A stretch of DNA of 64,000 nucleotides from positions 2,232,001-2,296,000 of the forward strand of contig NZ_CP072852.1 in the NCBI RefSeq assembly GCF_017948265.1, read 5' to 3'. Under the pieces are notes generated by a model, which was not told the DNA's origin, did no database searches, and saw only the letters and a program-made list of their open reading frames with translations. The DNA is from Rhodoferax sp. PAMC 29310. GTDB taxonomy: Bacteria > Pseudomonadota > Gammaproteobacteria > Burkholderiales > Burkholderiaceae_C. The translations under genes and the position numbers were made by a program. Shown here in pieces: positions 54,579 to 64,000 of this stretch; position 1 is the stretch's first letter, and each line of letters starts with the position of its first letter.

Positions 54579-56224
54579 GCTTGCGACGTATTGTTCTGCG
54601 TGATTTCGTCATTGTTAACGAACTTGATCTGGACCTGGATACCGGATTCACGGTGCTGACCGGGGAAACGGGCGCTGGAAAATCGATCCTCATCGATGCA
54701 CTGCAACTGGTCACCGGTGGCAGGGCGGATATCGGCGTCATTCGCGAGGGCACTAACCGAGCCGATGTAAGCGCTGAGTTCGACGTCAATTCGACCACGG
54801 TGACATGGCTTGCACAATTTGGCTTTGAGTCCGCCGGCGTATTGCTGCTGCGCCGCACCGTCGACAGTCAAGGCAAAAGTCGGGCATGGATTAATGGCAG
54901 CCCAGCGACAGCGACCCAGTTACGTGAAATTGGCCAACAGTTGCTGGACATTCATGGTCAACACGCCTGGCAAAGCCTGACTGAGCCGGAGTCAATTCGC
55001 GCGCTCTTGGACGCATACGGGCAGATAACCACATCGGATCTTGTTAATTTGTGGCACAAATGGCGCCTCGCCCAAGGACAGCTTTCACAAGCTACTGCGG
55101 CTCAGGACTCTATGCAAATTGAGCGAGAGCGGCTGATGTGGCAGATTGGCGAGCTCAGCAAGCTGGCACCTCAGCCACAGGAGTGGGAATCCCTGAACAC
55201 TGAGCACGCTCGACTTTCCAATGCGCAAACGCTGATTGACGCGGCTCAATCAGCCAGCCAAGCGCTGGACGACGACGACAGCAGCGCACTTCAACGCCTG
55301 CACCTCGCCCACCAACAACTTCAGCAGCAAGAACATCTGGAGCCAATTTACAAAGATCTTGCATCCCTCTTGGAGTCAGCACTGGCACAGGTTGAGGACA
55401 CCGTTCACTCACTGCGTGGTTATTTGCGAAATGTTGACTTGGACCCGGATCGACTGAGCGCCCTGGACGAACGAATTGCGCTCTGGGTTTCATTGGCAAG
55501 GCGCTATAAGCGGGCGCCAGCAGAACTTCCAGACCTTCAATTGTCTTGGTCAAAAGCCCTTCAAGATCTGGATGAAGCCACCAATCTTTCTGTTCTTCAA
55601 AAGGCTGAATCGACTGCAAGCTCCGCTTTTGTCACTGAGGCTAACCGGGTTTCCAAGGCCCGCCACAAAGCGGCGCCACGACTCGCTCGCGCCGTGAGCA
55701 ATGCCATGCAAGACTTAGGCATGCAAGGCGGGCAGTTTGAGGTCAAATTGCAAAACACTGCACAACCGATGGCAAGTGGGCTTGATGAAGTCAGTTTTCT
55801 TGTCGCAGGTCACGCCGGTAGTACGCCAAAACCCGTGAACAAGGTCGCGTCAGGGGGAGAGTTGTCGCGAATCGCGCTAGCAATTGCCGTGACAACCAGC
55901 CAACTCGGCACCGCCCAAACTCTTATTTTTGATGAAGTTGATGCCGGCATTGGCGGCGCCGTCGCAGAGACTGTAGGTCGCCTGATGAAGCAGTTGGGAG
56001 TTGATCGACAAGTATTGGCCGTTACGCATCTTCCGCAGGTTGCAGCATGCGCAGATCACCATTGGCTGGTATCCAAACGCCTGCAGGGCGAGTCGACCCT
56101 GAGTTTTGTCTCTGAGGTCACAGGTGAAGTTCGTGTTGCCGAGGTTGCACGCATGCTGGGAGGTGAGCGACTGTCTGGCACCTCTCAAGCCCATGCAAGA
56201 GAAATGCTGCAATTGAGACCGTAA
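54575..56224 (+). CDS. recN: DNA repair protein RecN
   Basis: This 549-residue SMC-like ATPase starts at GTG 54575, overlapping nadK. It has Walker [16 protein letters not shown], a coiled-coil middle with [14 protein letters not shown], the ABC signature [14 protein letters not shown], and Walker [17 protein letters not shown]. RecN holds broken DNA ends during double-strand-break repair. It forms an operon with nadK and rapZ (4-bp gap). Confidence 0.96.
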   Translation: MSLRRIVLRDFVIVNELDLDLDTGFTVLTGETGAGKSILIDALQLVTGGRADIGVIREGTNRADVSAEFDVNSTTVTWLAQFGFESAGVLLLRRTVDSQGKSRAWINGSPATATQLREIGQQLLDIHGQHAWQSLTEPESIRALLDAYGQITTSDLVNLWHKWRLAQGQLSQATAAQDSMQIERERLMWQIGELSKLAPQPQEWESLNTEHARLSNAQTLIDAAQSASQALDDDDSSALQRLHLAHQQLQQQEHLEPIYKDLASLLESALAQVEDTVHSLRGYLRNVDLDPDRLSALDERIALWVSLARRYKRAPAELPDLQLSWSKALQDLDEATNLSVLQKAESTASSAFVTEANRVSKARHKAAPRLARAVSNAMQDLGMQGGQFEVKLQNTAQPMASGLDEVSFLVAGHAGSTPKPVNKVASGGELSRIALAIAVTTSQLGTAQTLIFDEVDAGIGGAVAETVGRLMKQLGVDRQVLAVTHLPQVAACADHHWLVSKRLQGESTLSFVSEVTGEVRVAEVARMLGGERLSGTSQAHAREMLQLRP

Positions 56225-56228
56225 CGCC

Positions 56229-57143
56229 ATGCCCCAAATCGAACAGCAGCTAGAAATTGTATTGATCACCGGCATGTCTGGGTCCGGAAAGTCAGTCGCT
56301 CTCAACGCCCTGGAGGACGCAGGTTACTTCTGTGTTGACAATCTCCCGCCTGAATTGCTTCTTTCGCTGATTGAACTGGAGAGAGAGCAAAAAACCAGCC
56401 GCGTCGCCATTGCGATGGATGTCCGGACCGCCACGTCCCTGCCCATCCTGCCCGAACAACTGGCAGCACTGAGAAAACAGGGTATATCAGTCAAACTTGT
56501 ATTCTTGGATGCAACGACGGGGACGTTGGTCAGACGGTATTCAGAGACCCGTCGAAAACATCCTCTGTCTCATATGGCGCAGGACCCATCTTCACCAGAT
56601 ATGCGTCGTGTCCTTGTGGATGCCATCGAACTAGAGCGTGAACTTCTCTCTGAAATTCGAGAAAACTCCCACTTGATTGACACCAGCTTCAGTCGACCTG
56701 CGCAACTTCAACGAGACATCAAGTCCTTTGTCAATTCCCCAGCGGGTCAATTGACGCTGATCTTCAAGTCATTTGCGTTCAAGCACGGCGCCCCTGGCGA
56801 TGCTGACTACCTCTTTGACGTCCGCATGCTTCCCAATCCCCATTACGAGCCGGAACTTCGTCATCTCACAGGGATTGATGCGCCAGTCGCAGAGTATTTG
56901 AATGCTCAGCCGCCGGTGCTGCAAATGCTGGATCACATTCAAACCTTCCTGAATCACTGGCTGGACGCACTCGCCAACGACCATCGAAGTTATGTCACCG
57001 TGGCCATTGGCTGCACAGGTGGCCAGCATCGCTCTGTTTTTTTGGTTGAGCGCCTCGTCGTCTTGTACGAAGGCAAATGGGCAACTCTCAAACGCCACCG
57101 TGAACTCGACGCCCTCACAGGGGAGCCGATCAAACGGTTGTGA
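56229..57143 (+). CDS. rapZ: RNase adapter / nucleotide-binding protein RapZ
   Basis: This 304-residue protein has the N-terminal P-loop [32 protein letters not shown], the middle [23 protein letters not shown] and the C-terminal [17 protein letters not shown] with the C-terminal RNA-binding region. In enterics it guides RNase E to GlmZ. The start follows recN by 4 bp. Its 3' end overlaps convergent mutY by 14 bp. Confidence 0.95.
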   Translation: MPQIEQQLEIVLITGMSGSGKSVALNALEDAGYFCVDNLPPELLLSLIELEREQKTSRVAIAMDVRTATSLPILPEQLAALRKQGISVKLVFLDATTGTLVRRYSETRRKHPLSHMAQDPSSPDMRRVLVDAIELERELLSEIRENSHLIDTSFSRPAQLQRDIKSFVNSPAGQLTLIFKSFAFKHGAPGDADYLFDVRMLPNPHYEPELRHLTGIDAPVAEYLNAQPPVLQMLDHIQTFLNHWLDALANDHRSYVTVAIGCTGGQHRSVFLVERLVVLYEGKWATLKRHRELDALTGEPIKRL

Positions 57144-58179
57144 GGAGTCGACGAATGGGAGCTGGCAAGCCTAGGCGAGGCCATTCATCAGGCCCAAACC
57201 ACCCTCCTTCGGCAATCTCTACCAAGTCAGTTGAAGTGACCAGCGACACAGGGTGCAAATAGAGATCTTTGTGGGTCAAAACGTGGGTAAATACAGGGCC
57301 ATCGATCAACTCGGCACGCACCTCTTGGGGCACAGCCGCTTCCAGTGAAGCCCGATCCGCGTACAGAGGTGCACAGTACAGTCCCGCCCATACACCTGGT
57401 GTTGGGCGTTTACTCAAAAGCACAGCGCCATCACTTTTCATGGCAAGCAAAATCCATATTGATTGAGCGCTGCGTTTAATTTTGCGCGTCTTGACGGGAT
57501 ACCTTTCGGGCTCTCCTGTTTTCTCGGCCGCACACAGAGGAGCGACGGGGCACTCGCTGCACTTCGGGTTCTTTGTTGTGCAAACAGTCGCACCCAAATC
57601 CATCACGCCTTGGGTGTAGCGCGGCATCGCAGCAAAAAGATCAGTCTTTGGCAGCAGCGACGTTGCCTCGCTCCAAAGCAATTTCTCGTTGGCGGAACGC
57701 GCCAAGTCATGAGAAAAGCCAAGCATCCGGGTTAGAACCCGTTTAACGTTTCCATCCAAAATCGCCACGCGATGCCCGTAGCACAGCGAGGCAATTGCCG
57801 CGGCGGTTGAGCGGCCAATCCCGGGCAGCGATTCCAACTCATCCGTTGACAGGGGAAAGGTCCCGCCATGAATCGTTTCAACATCAATTGCACATTGGTG
57901 CAAGTTTCGAGCGCGGCTGTAATAGCCAAGCCCGCTCCATAAGGCCAAAACATCGTCCTGTGACGCTGCCGCCAGAGCAGATACATTCGGAAATCGGGCC
58001 AAGAAACGCGAGAAATAACCCAGAACAGTGACTACTTGGGTTTGCTGAAGCATGATTTCTGACAGCCAGACCCGATAGGGGTCCCGCGTATTTTGCCAAG
58101 GCAGATCGTTGCGCCCGAACTCTTTTTGCCATGCCACAACCCGTATGGCGAAGCCCAACTGACTGTGCTGCTGGGTCAA
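57130..58179 (-). CDS. mutY: A/G-specific adenine DNA glycosylase MutY
   Basis: This 349-residue glycosylase removes adenine from 8-oxoG:A pairs. It shows [12 protein letters not shown] with catalytic Glu, Hh[27 protein letters not shown] with catalytic Asp, and the [4Fe-4S] cluster [17 protein letters not shown] (C-x6-C-x2-C-x5-C). The C-terminal MutT-like domain reads 8-oxoG. Its ATG overlaps the stop of the dynamin-like gene by 4 bp, so it is translated from the same message. Confidence 0.96.
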   Translation of the reverse strand: MTQQHSQLGFAIRVVAWQKEFGRNDLPWQNTRDPYRVWLSEIMLQQTQVVTVLGYFSRFLARFPNVSALAAASQDDVLALWSGLGYYSRARNLHQCAIDVETIHGGTFPLSTDELESLPGIGRSTAAAIASLCYGHRVAILDGNVKRVLTRMLGFSHDLARSANEKLLWSEATSLLPKTDLFAAMPRYTQGVMDLGATVCTTKNPKCSECPVAPLCAAEKTGEPERYPVKTRKIKRSAQSIWILLAMKSDGAVLLSKRPTPGVWAGLYCAPLYADRASLEAAVPQEVRAELIDGPVFTHVLTHKDLYLHPVSLVTSTDLVEIAEGGWFGPDEWPRLGLPAPIRRLLTTV

Positions 58180-60158
58180 ACAGGCACCGACACTCGTGAA
58201 CTGTCTGCCTCAGCCAAATCAAGGGCATTGACGACGTATCCGGTCAACTCCCCGAGTTTGGACTCCAACTGATGCAACGCTGTACCCTGCGCCTCAATTT
58301 CCGCAATCCGTTCATTGAGCCCACCTGAAGCTTGCTGAATGCGATCAATTGCCTCGAGGCGCCGACTGAAGTTGCGGCGGCGCTCTCGCAGTTGCGCGTC
58401 GAGTTGCGCGGTAGCGGATTTGCTCCACAACTCGATATCCCCCAGAATCGCTTCGTGAACCACTCGAATTCTCGTCGACAGCGCGCGTACCAAACGAGCG
58501 GAAAACTCAGGCTGTGCCAATCGAAACGCGTTGGTGACACTGAGAAACTTCAAATGACTTTGTTCGACCTGATCCAGTGCATGAAGGTAGCGCTTCATCT
58601 CCGGCATCGCCGGAGCCAGCAAAGAAAACCCGTACTCTGAATTCAACTGACGAAATGTGGCGGCCAACATCGTTTGGATTTCGGCACTTACAGCCTGCAC
58701 GCGCGTCAAACTCCCTCGCAGCTGATCAAATGTCTCGCCATAGGCTCGCTTCACCCCAAACTTGATACCTTTTTTCTGCAGGGTTGCCGTGAGTTGGCTC
58801 ATTTCAACTTTGAGAGAAACGGGTCCCATCAGCTTGAAAACTTCGCGCAACAGCTTCAAATGAACCGAACGCACGGCATGAATTTTCACCCCGCCCAAAT
58901 CAAACTCTGTTTGTTCTTGGGAGATACGCGAGCGCATGTTTTTGATGACCGGCGAGTTTTTGCTTTGAAGCTCTCTTAGTTCCGCCGTTTGCTCGGACAG
59001 GTCACGCCGTCGGATATGAACCATTCGTGCGGCCTCGGACCGAAGTTCCACCAAGGCCGTGGACACGGCGGCACCCAAAATCTTTCGCCGCTGACCTAAT
59101 ACCCCTTGGCTCAAGGCCTCTTCCAGTTCGGAAAGTGCACTTCGTTTGAGCAAGTCAGTGTCGTTGGTTACTTTTGCCAACAACCCTTTGTGCGCCGAAA
59201 CTGGAATAACTTGCGCTTTGTGAATGCCAAGAATCTCAGCAGTTGCACTTTGCTGTCGGTCAATTTGATCCTGCACCTGTGCGGTTGTACTTAGGGCATC
59301 CCAAAGCGTATCAATTTTATTCAACACAACCAGCCGAGTGCTTTCATCATGGCCGTCACCTATCAAGTGCTCTCGCCAAATTGCAAGATCAGATTTGGTG
59401 ACCCCTGTGTCCGCCCCTAATAGGAAGACGATGGCTTGCGCCTGAGGTATCAAGCTCACTGTCAACTCGGGCTCGGCGCCAATGGCATTAAGGCCCGGTG
59501 TATCCAAAATGACCAAGCCCTGCTTTAGCAACGGATGCGCGATGTTGATCAGCGCATGACGCCACATCGGGATTTCAGCTAATCCACGTGAATCCAAGGG
59601 GGGGTTCTCTTCAGGCGCCTGACCATTCCAAAAACCCAGCAATCGAGCTTCTTCAGGCGTAACTCGTCGTGTTTCAGCCACTTTCTCGAGCGCAATCGCC
59701 AATCGTTTGGGATCATTCACATCCAGGTCGATGCGAGTCCACTTCTCGGGAACCATTCGCCACTCCATCAGTGACTGCGGTCTTAGGCGGGTTTCAATTG
59801 GCAGCAGGCGCAAACTAGGCGGCACATTGGCGTCGTAACCCAATTCCGTTGGACACATGGTCGTTCGCCCTGCGGCAGCAGGCATGATCCGCCGACCATA
59901 TCCGGCAAAAAATATCGCATTGATCAGCTCTGACTTTCCGCGGGAGAACTCGGCAACAAATGCCACCATCACCTTGTCGGATCGAACCTGCGTCTCCAGC
60001 CGTTGCAAGCGCTCCTCTAGCGCGGAATCCACCAAATCGTGATCCTTCATCCATTCGCCCAACAGCTTTAAGCGCAGGGCAAAGTCACGCCGCCACGCGC
60101 CGTGTTGGTCAAATCGGTCATTGAATGAAGTCTGCAAGTATCCTCCGGAGTCAGTCAC
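58176..60158 (-). CDS. Dynamin-family GTPase
   Basis: This 660-residue protein has a dynamin-type GTPase domain with G1 AEFSRGKSELIN (70-81), the switch MCPTELGYD, G3 VILDTPGLN and G4 VVLNKID, then long helical stalk regions (about 370-650) and no clear transmembrane pair. It would bind and remodel membranes or DNA-membrane contacts. Gene order mutM, this gene, mutY on the minus strand with a 4-bp overlap into mutY links it to oxidative DNA repair. Role inferred only from context. Confidence 0.85.
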   Translation of the reverse strand: MTDSGGYLQTSFNDRFDQHGAWRRDFALRLKLLGEWMKDHDLVDSALEERLQRLETQVRSDKVMVAFVAEFSRGKSELINAIFFAGYGRRIMPAAAGRTTMCPTELGYDANVPPSLRLLPIETRLRPQSLMEWRMVPEKWTRIDLDVNDPKRLAIALEKVAETRRVTPEEARLLGFWNGQAPEENPPLDSRGLAEIPMWRHALINIAHPLLKQGLVILDTPGLNAIGAEPELTVSLIPQAQAIVFLLGADTGVTKSDLAIWREHLIGDGHDESTRLVVLNKIDTLWDALSTTAQVQDQIDRQQSATAEILGIHKAQVIPVSAHKGLLAKVTNDTDLLKRSALSELEEALSQGVLGQRRKILGAAVSTALVELRSEAARMVHIRRRDLSEQTAELRELQSKNSPVIKNMRSRISQEQTEFDLGGVKIHAVRSVHLKLLREVFKLMGPVSLKVEMSQLTATLQKKGIKFGVKRAYGETFDQLRGSLTRVQAVSAEIQTMLAATFRQLNSEYGFSLLAPAMPEMKRYLHALDQVEQSHLKFLSVTNAFRLAQPEFSARLVRALSTRIRVVHEAILGDIELWSKSATAQLDAQLRERRRNFSRRLEAIDRIQQASGGLNERIAEIEAQGTALHQLESKLGELTGYVVNALDLAEADSSRVSVPV

Positions 60159-60188
60159 TCAATATAGCATTGCCACCCTTGAAGGCAC

Positions 60189-61004
60189 TCAGGTTTTTTG
60201 ACAAACAGGGCAGTAAAACGTAGCCCTCTGCCCTTGACGAATCACTTTGATCGTAGATTGACAAGTCCGGCACGGCTGATCTGCTCTCCCATACACCATG
60301 GCTTCGAGTTGGAAATAGCCACTTTCCCCCTTTGCGCTCGAGAAGTCGCGCAGGGTACTGCCGCCTAAATCTACTGCACGAAACAACACATCGCGAATCG
60401 CCTGATGTAGTTTCTTTGCTCGAGGGCCGCTCAATTTCGTTGCGCGTACCGTTGGCCTGATGCCCGCCAGAAACAAGGCCTCCGACGCATATATATTGCC
60501 CACGCCAACGACCAAATCCCCCGTCAGCAAGACTTGCTTGATCGGCGCCCGACGCTCTTTCAACCCGGCATGAAAGACAGCGAGATCAAATTTATCAGAA
60601 AGCGGCTCAACACCCAAGCGACCCAGTAGCCTGGTTGCGGTCGGATGATCATCCGAATTGGCATATACGACGGCCCCAAACCGCCGGGGATCGTGAAGTC
60701 GAAGCGTGCCACGACTCGTTACGAGATCGAAATGATCATGCTTACCTGGCGCCGGCAGGTCTGGCTCAAATCTCAGGCTCCCTGACATCCCCAAATGCAA
60801 TATCAGCACGCCATGGTCGAAATCAAGTAGAAGGTACTTGCCCCGGCGCCGCACGGTCAGCACGTTTTTCCCAACTAAAGACTCAGGCGTGCACCCCAAA
60901 GCCCATCGCAGTGGCTTGCCCAGGCGCGCCGCTTGCACAGAAGCCCCGGCGATGCGCTCGACAAAACTCAACCGAGTAACTTCAACTTCTGGTAATTCCG
61001 GCAT
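60189..61004 (-). CDS. mutM: Formamidopyrimidine-DNA glycosylase MutM
   Basis: This 271-residue glycosylase/AP lyase removes 8-oxoguanine. The nucleophile P2 and E3 are in [13 protein letters not shown]; the lysine-region loop and H2TH with [16 protein letters not shown] are seen; and the C-terminal zinc finger [24 protein letters not shown] has all four cysteines. It lies 30 bp before the dynamin gene and divergent from the TPR gene. Confidence 0.97.
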   Translation of the reverse strand: MPELPEVEVTRLSFVERIAGASVQAARLGKPLRWALGCTPESLVGKNVLTVRRRGKYLLLDFDHGVLILHLGMSGSLRFEPDLPAPGKHDHFDLVTSRGTLRLHDPRRFGAVVYANSDDHPTATRLLGRLGVEPLSDKFDLAVFHAGLKERRAPIKQVLLTGDLVVGVGNIYASEALFLAGIRPTVRATKLSGPRAKKLHQAIRDVLFRAVDLGGSTLRDFSSAKGESGYFQLEAMVYGRADQPCRTCQSTIKVIRQGQRATFYCPVCQKT

Positions 61005-61042
61005 AACAAAACAAACTTATTGGCTTGCATTATTATGATCCG

Positions 61043-62779
61043 ATGTTGCGCTTTAACCGTCTTGCTATTCTTGTTACTTTGACCTGTGCTCTGGGCGTAA
61101 ACGCTCAAAATTTGGCCGCAGAAAACCAGGCTCCCCACCCCCATTCCTCTCAACTGACCGGCCCCTTGTTCTATCAGTTGCTAATGGGGGAGCTGAACGC
61201 ACGCGCGGGCGACGCAGGCGCGGCATACTCCTTAGTTCTGGACGCCGCGAGAAAAACCGAAAGTGCTCAGCTATTCCAGCGCGCAGTCGAAATTGCGTTG
61301 CAAGCCCGATCGGGCCCATCGGCTCTTCAGGCAGCACAGGCTTGGAAGCAAGTACTTCCTGACTCCAAGGAGGCCAATGGTTTTCTATTTCAAATTCTGA
61401 TTGGACTCAACCGAATTGGTGACACGCTTGAGCCGCTAAAGCAGGAACTGGTGTCCACACCGGCAGTGAACCGCCCCAAGTTTATTGCGGCTATTCCTCA
61501 ATACTATGTCCGAACCAGTGACAAAAAACTGGCGGCGGACACTGTTGAAAAAGCCCTGTCCAAGCACCTGAGCGATCCGACAGAAGCGTCAGCATCTTGG
61601 ACAACCATTGCGCGGATGAGGTTTGATGCAGGAAATCTTGATGGCGCGATCGACGCGACACGCAAAGCCCAAAACGCCGACCCAGCTGCTAAGGGCCCCG
61701 TACTTCTCAGTCTGTATTTGATGAGAGAGCAAGTGCCGCATGCTGAGGCCTTGGTCCTGCTACACCTAGAGAGAAATTCCACTCCGGAAATTAGAATGGA
61801 CTATGCGAGAACTTTACTGGGCGCGCAACGTTTCGCTGAAGCACAGGCGCAACTTCAAATTATGACGACGGCGCACCCCGACTTCCAGGACTCATGGCTT
61901 ATTCAAGGTGTTTTGCAGGCTCAGGAAGGCAATCTGGAAGCCGCGGAAAGGTCGCTTCAACAATATATTTCTTTGGTCCAGCGACGTCAAAACAATCAAT
62001 CCGAGTCTGACAAGGGCTTGACGCAAGCTTACCTATCACTCTCTCAAATCGCGGAGCAGCGAAAACAATATGAAATCGCAGATGCATGGTTGAACCGCAT
62101 CGATAGCAAAGACAGTGTCCTCAGTGCTCAATTGCGTCGTGCTGTTTTGATGGCAAAGCAAGGCCAGGTGAACGCCGCGCTGCAACTCATTCACAATCAA
62201 AGCGAAGACTCCGATTCGGATGCTCGAATGAAGATTGCAACTGAGGTACAAATTCTTCGGGAAGAGAAGCAATTTGCTGCCGCCTATTCAGTTCTAAAGA
62301 GCGCCATTGAGCAAAACCCAAATGACTGGGATTTTGTGTACGACATGGCCATGGTTGTTGAAAAAATGGGGAATTTGGCCGAAATGGAGCGCCTTTTGCG
62401 ATCCATCATTGCGAGCAAACCCGATTACCACCACGCCTACAACGCACTCGGCTACTCACTGGCGGACAGAGGCCACCTGCTTCCCGAAGCAAAGCAACTC
62501 ATCTTGAAGGCGCTGGAGTACGCCAAAGCAGATCCATTCATTATGGACAGCTTGGGGTGGGTCGAGTTTCGAAGCGGCAACCATGAAGAAGCAATACGCA
62601 TACTCCAAAGCGCATTCAATTCAAAACCAGATGCGGAAATTGCCGCGCACCTTGGAGAGGTGATGTGGACGATGGGCAAGCGACAAGAAGCCATTGAGAT
62701 TTGGAAACAAGGCAACCAAATCAACCCCAAGAACGACACGTTGACTGACACGCTGAAACGCTTGGGTGTGAAGTGGTAA
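61043..62779 (+). CDS. Exported TPR-repeat protein
   Basis: This 578-residue protein has a signal peptide (MLRFNRLAILVTLTCALGVNAQ, cleavage near residue 22) and then tandem TPR-like helical pairs to the C-terminus, the clearest at the end (PDYHHAYNALGYSLADRG, PFIMDSLGWVEFRSGN, AEIAAHLGEVMWTMG). Located in the periplasm or outer membrane by prediction, it likely scaffolds protein contacts. It precedes lolB by a 7-bp overlap, so it may serve lipoprotein or outer-membrane assembly. This gene is commonly upstream of lolB in Burkholderiales. Confidence 0.87.
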   Translation: MLRFNRLAILVTLTCALGVNAQNLAAENQAPHPHSSQLTGPLFYQLLMGELNARAGDAGAAYSLVLDAARKTESAQLFQRAVEIALQARSGPSALQAAQAWKQVLPDSKEANGFLFQILIGLNRIGDTLEPLKQELVSTPAVNRPKFIAAIPQYYVRTSDKKLAADTVEKALSKHLSDPTEASASWTTIARMRFDAGNLDGAIDATRKAQNADPAAKGPVLLSLYLMREQVPHAEALVLLHLERNSTPEIRMDYARTLLGAQRFAEAQAQLQIMTTAHPDFQDSWLIQGVLQAQEGNLEAAERSLQQYISLVQRRQNNQSESDKGLTQAYLSLSQIAEQRKQYEIADAWLNRIDSKDSVLSAQLRRAVLMAKQGQVNAALQLIHNQSEDSDSDARMKIATEVQILREEKQFAAAYSVLKSAIEQNPNDWDFVYDMAMVVEKMGNLAEMERLLRSIIASKPDYHHAYNALGYSLADRGHLLPEAKQLILKALEYAKADPFIMDSLGWVEFRSGNHEEAIRILQSAFNSKPDAEIAAHLGEVMWTMGKRQEAIEIWKQGNQINPKNDTLTDTLKRLGVKW

Positions 62780-63288
62780 GTCGAAGCAGGCGACGAATCC
62801 TTCAATCGTTTCTCTATTCATCGGCATTGTTGGCCACCGGATGTGCTCTGCCCCCCTTGTCACCGAACTTGAACCCTGAATTGCCAGTTTGGCGAGGTCG
62901 ATTGGCCGTGCGCATTGCTGCCGACGAGCAAAACGGCGCTGCGCGCTCGGTATCAGCAGGGTTTGAACTGACAGGTAACACCAAAGAGGGTGGACTCACC
63001 CTCTTCACCCCCATTGGTGGCACCGCAGCGGTCTTGGCATGGTCCAAAAACGACGCCTCACTAACATCTCCCTCGGATCAACGTCACTTCCCATCGTTGG
63101 AAGCCTTAATCAATCACATCGTTGGAACGCCCATTCCTGTTGAGTCCCTATTTGCATGGCTAAATGGAACTGCCGCGTCAGCCGACGGGTGGACGGCTGA
63201 TCTATCGGGCCACGCCAACGGGCGAATCACGGCACAGCGAACCACACCTGGACCCTCCGCCGAACTGCGGGTCGTCTTGGATAAATAA
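62773..63288 (+). CDS. lolB: Outer-membrane lipoprotein receptor LolB
   Basis: This 171-residue lipoprotein has a signal with lipobox LLATGC (Cys at residue 24) and the beta-barrel pattern LPVWRGRLAVRIA, SVSAGFELTG, EGGLTLFTPIGGTAAVLAW. LolB takes lipoproteins from LolA and inserts them into the outer membrane. The start is GTG 62773, overlapping the TPR gene's stop by 7 bp. IspE follows 17 bp later. Confidence 0.85.
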   Translation: MVSRSRRRILQSFLYSSALLATGCALPPLSPNLNPELPVWRGRLAVRIAADEQNGAARSVSAGFELTGNTKEGGLTLFTPIGGTAAVLAWSKNDASLTSPSDQRHFPSLEALINHIVGTPIPVESLFAWLNGTAASADGWTADLSGHANGRITAQRTTPGPSAELRVVLDK

Positions 63289-63305
63289 ACCAATTTCTTG
63301 CGGTC

Positions 63306-64000
63306 ATGAAAGCGATCTACGATATTTGCGCCCCCGCGAAGCTCAACCGGTTTCTACACATCACCGGTCGCCGCGACGATGGTTACCACTTACTTCAATC
63401 AGTGTTCATGCTGGTGGATTGGTGCGACACACTACATATGGAAACTCGTGCTGACGGAAAAATTACCCGCGAGGATCTTTGCACAGCGTTGCCTCCAGAT
63501 GACCTGATTGTCAAAGCTGCGCGTGCCTTGCAAGCCGCCACCAAGACATCGCTGGGTGCGCACATTGGAATTGAGAAAAAAATTCCAGCTCAAGCAGGAA
63601 TGGGTGGTGGCTCATCTGATGCGGCTTCGACCTTGCTTGCCTTAAATCAACTGTGGAACACTCAACTTTCCGTCAAGCATCTCATGCAAATTGGACTCCA
63701 ATTGGGAGCAGACGTCCCCTTTTTTCTGAGTGGGGGCAATGCCTGGGTCGAAGGAATCGGTGACATAATCTCACCCGTCAAGCTGACGCCCGCCCAGTTT
63801 TTGGTGATCAAACCCGAAAACGGAGTGGAGACAAAAGCAATTTTTATGGACACCTCTTTAAAAAGAGACACAAAGCGCGCTATAATTTCAGGCTTCGCTG
63901 AAGAAGATTTTGATTTTGGTCAAAACGACATGCAAGATGTTGCTCTTAGGCTATGCCCGGGGATTCAAGAAGCCATTGGCTGGCTTTCAACGATCGGGCT
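63306..64000 (+). CDS. ispE: 4-Diphosphocytidyl-2-C-methyl-D-erythritol kinase IspE (3' truncated by window edge)
   Basis: The first 231 residues are present. They show the GHMP-kinase start CAPAKLNRFLHITGRRDDGYHLL and the ATP-binding PAQAGMGGGSSDAASTLLALN, then GADVPFFLSGGNAWVEGIGD. IspE phosphorylates a methylerythritol-phosphate pathway intermediate in isoprenoid synthesis. The frame is open to base 64000. lolB-ispE is the order seen in related genomes. Confidence 0.97.
   Translation, partial: MKAIYDICAPAKLNRFLHITGRRDDGYHLLQSVFMLVDWCDTLHMETRADGKITREDLCTALPPDDLIVKAARALQAATKTSLGAHIGIEKKIPAQAGMGGGSSDAASTLLALNQLWNTQLSVKHLMQIGLQLGADVPFFLSGGNAWVEGIGDIISPVKLTPAQFLVIKPENGVETKAIFMDTSLKRDTKRAIISGFAEEDFDFGQNDMQDVALRLCPGIQEAIGWLSTIG

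Noticed and set aside
1..64000. CRISPR array
   Set aside because: No regularly spaced direct repeats with unique spacers were seen; the only tandem repeats are the 8-bp and 9-bp units in LysR and a short one near 30.2 kb.
1..64000. Complete insertion sequence or transposon
   Set aside because: No transposase gene was seen; the serine recombinase at 36684 is a resolvase without tnpA or terminal inverted repeats.

Overview
The window reads as chromosomal DNA of a betaproteobacterium of the order Burkholderiales, most likely Comamonadaceae (Rhodoferax/Polaromonas-like). This rests on the high G+C coding style, the gene order yicC-gmk-rpoZ-spoT, hrcA/nadK-recN-rapZ and mutM/TPR-lolB-ispE, a PEP-CTERM protein, and short 'AATAGC...CTTCCGCA...GGCTAG' intergenic repeats that I associate with this family. 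No search was run, so the genus is inferred.

Layout. 0-3.8 kb: the 3' end of ureG, a LysR gene damaged by an 8-bp tandem duplication and carrying a 9-bp repeat at its start, a secreted metallo-beta-lactamase-fold protein, a PilZ protein and a BON lipoprotein. 3.8-10.1 kb: a signalling block (hybrid histidine kinase, REC-PAS response regulator, Crp/Fnr-type regulator) followed by small envelope/stress proteins (glycine-zipper lipoprotein, CsbD-like, two tiny membrane proteins). Four copies of a GTGCG-N4-CGCAC dyad lie upstream of these genes and look like one local regulon. 10.1-26.1 kb: metabolic and transport genes, including methyltransferase, RNB ribonuclease, 4-hydroxyphenylpyruvate dioxygenase, rhodanese, M48 peptidase, GDSL PEP-CTERM esterase, NYN protein and a Na/Pi symporter-like protein. 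Three genes here are visibly broken: the TRAP fused permease (frameshift), LemA (in-frame stop) and patatin (two frameshifts plus a stop).

26.2-41.7 kb is a genomic island of about 15.5 kb inserted in the 3' end of a tRNA-Ser(TGA) gene. It is bounded by a 15-bp direct repeat (26195-26209 and 41672-41686) and has a P4-type tyrosine integrase at the right end. It carries an AlpA-like DNA-binding protein, a possible replication initiator, a cluster with a papain-fold (C39-like) protein and a plasmid-type protein, a type II restriction-modification locus with a small third gene, a serine resolvase with a res-like site, and a STAND NTPase with an N-terminal HEPN-like RNxxxxxH motif and C-terminal helical repeats. 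The last is the best candidate for an undescribed anti-phage system.

41.7-64 kb is conserved core: a CBS protein, hemW, rdgB, rph, a PP2C phosphatase/Ser-Thr kinase pair, yicC, gmk, rpoZ, spoT, greB, two tRNAs, hrcA, nadK, recN, rapZ, then mutM-dynamin-mutY transcribed together on the minus strand, and a TPR protein, lolB and the start of ispE. Most of it serves housekeeping, stringent response and DNA repair, including a putative 8-oxoguanine repair operon with a dynamin-like GTPase between its two glycosylases.
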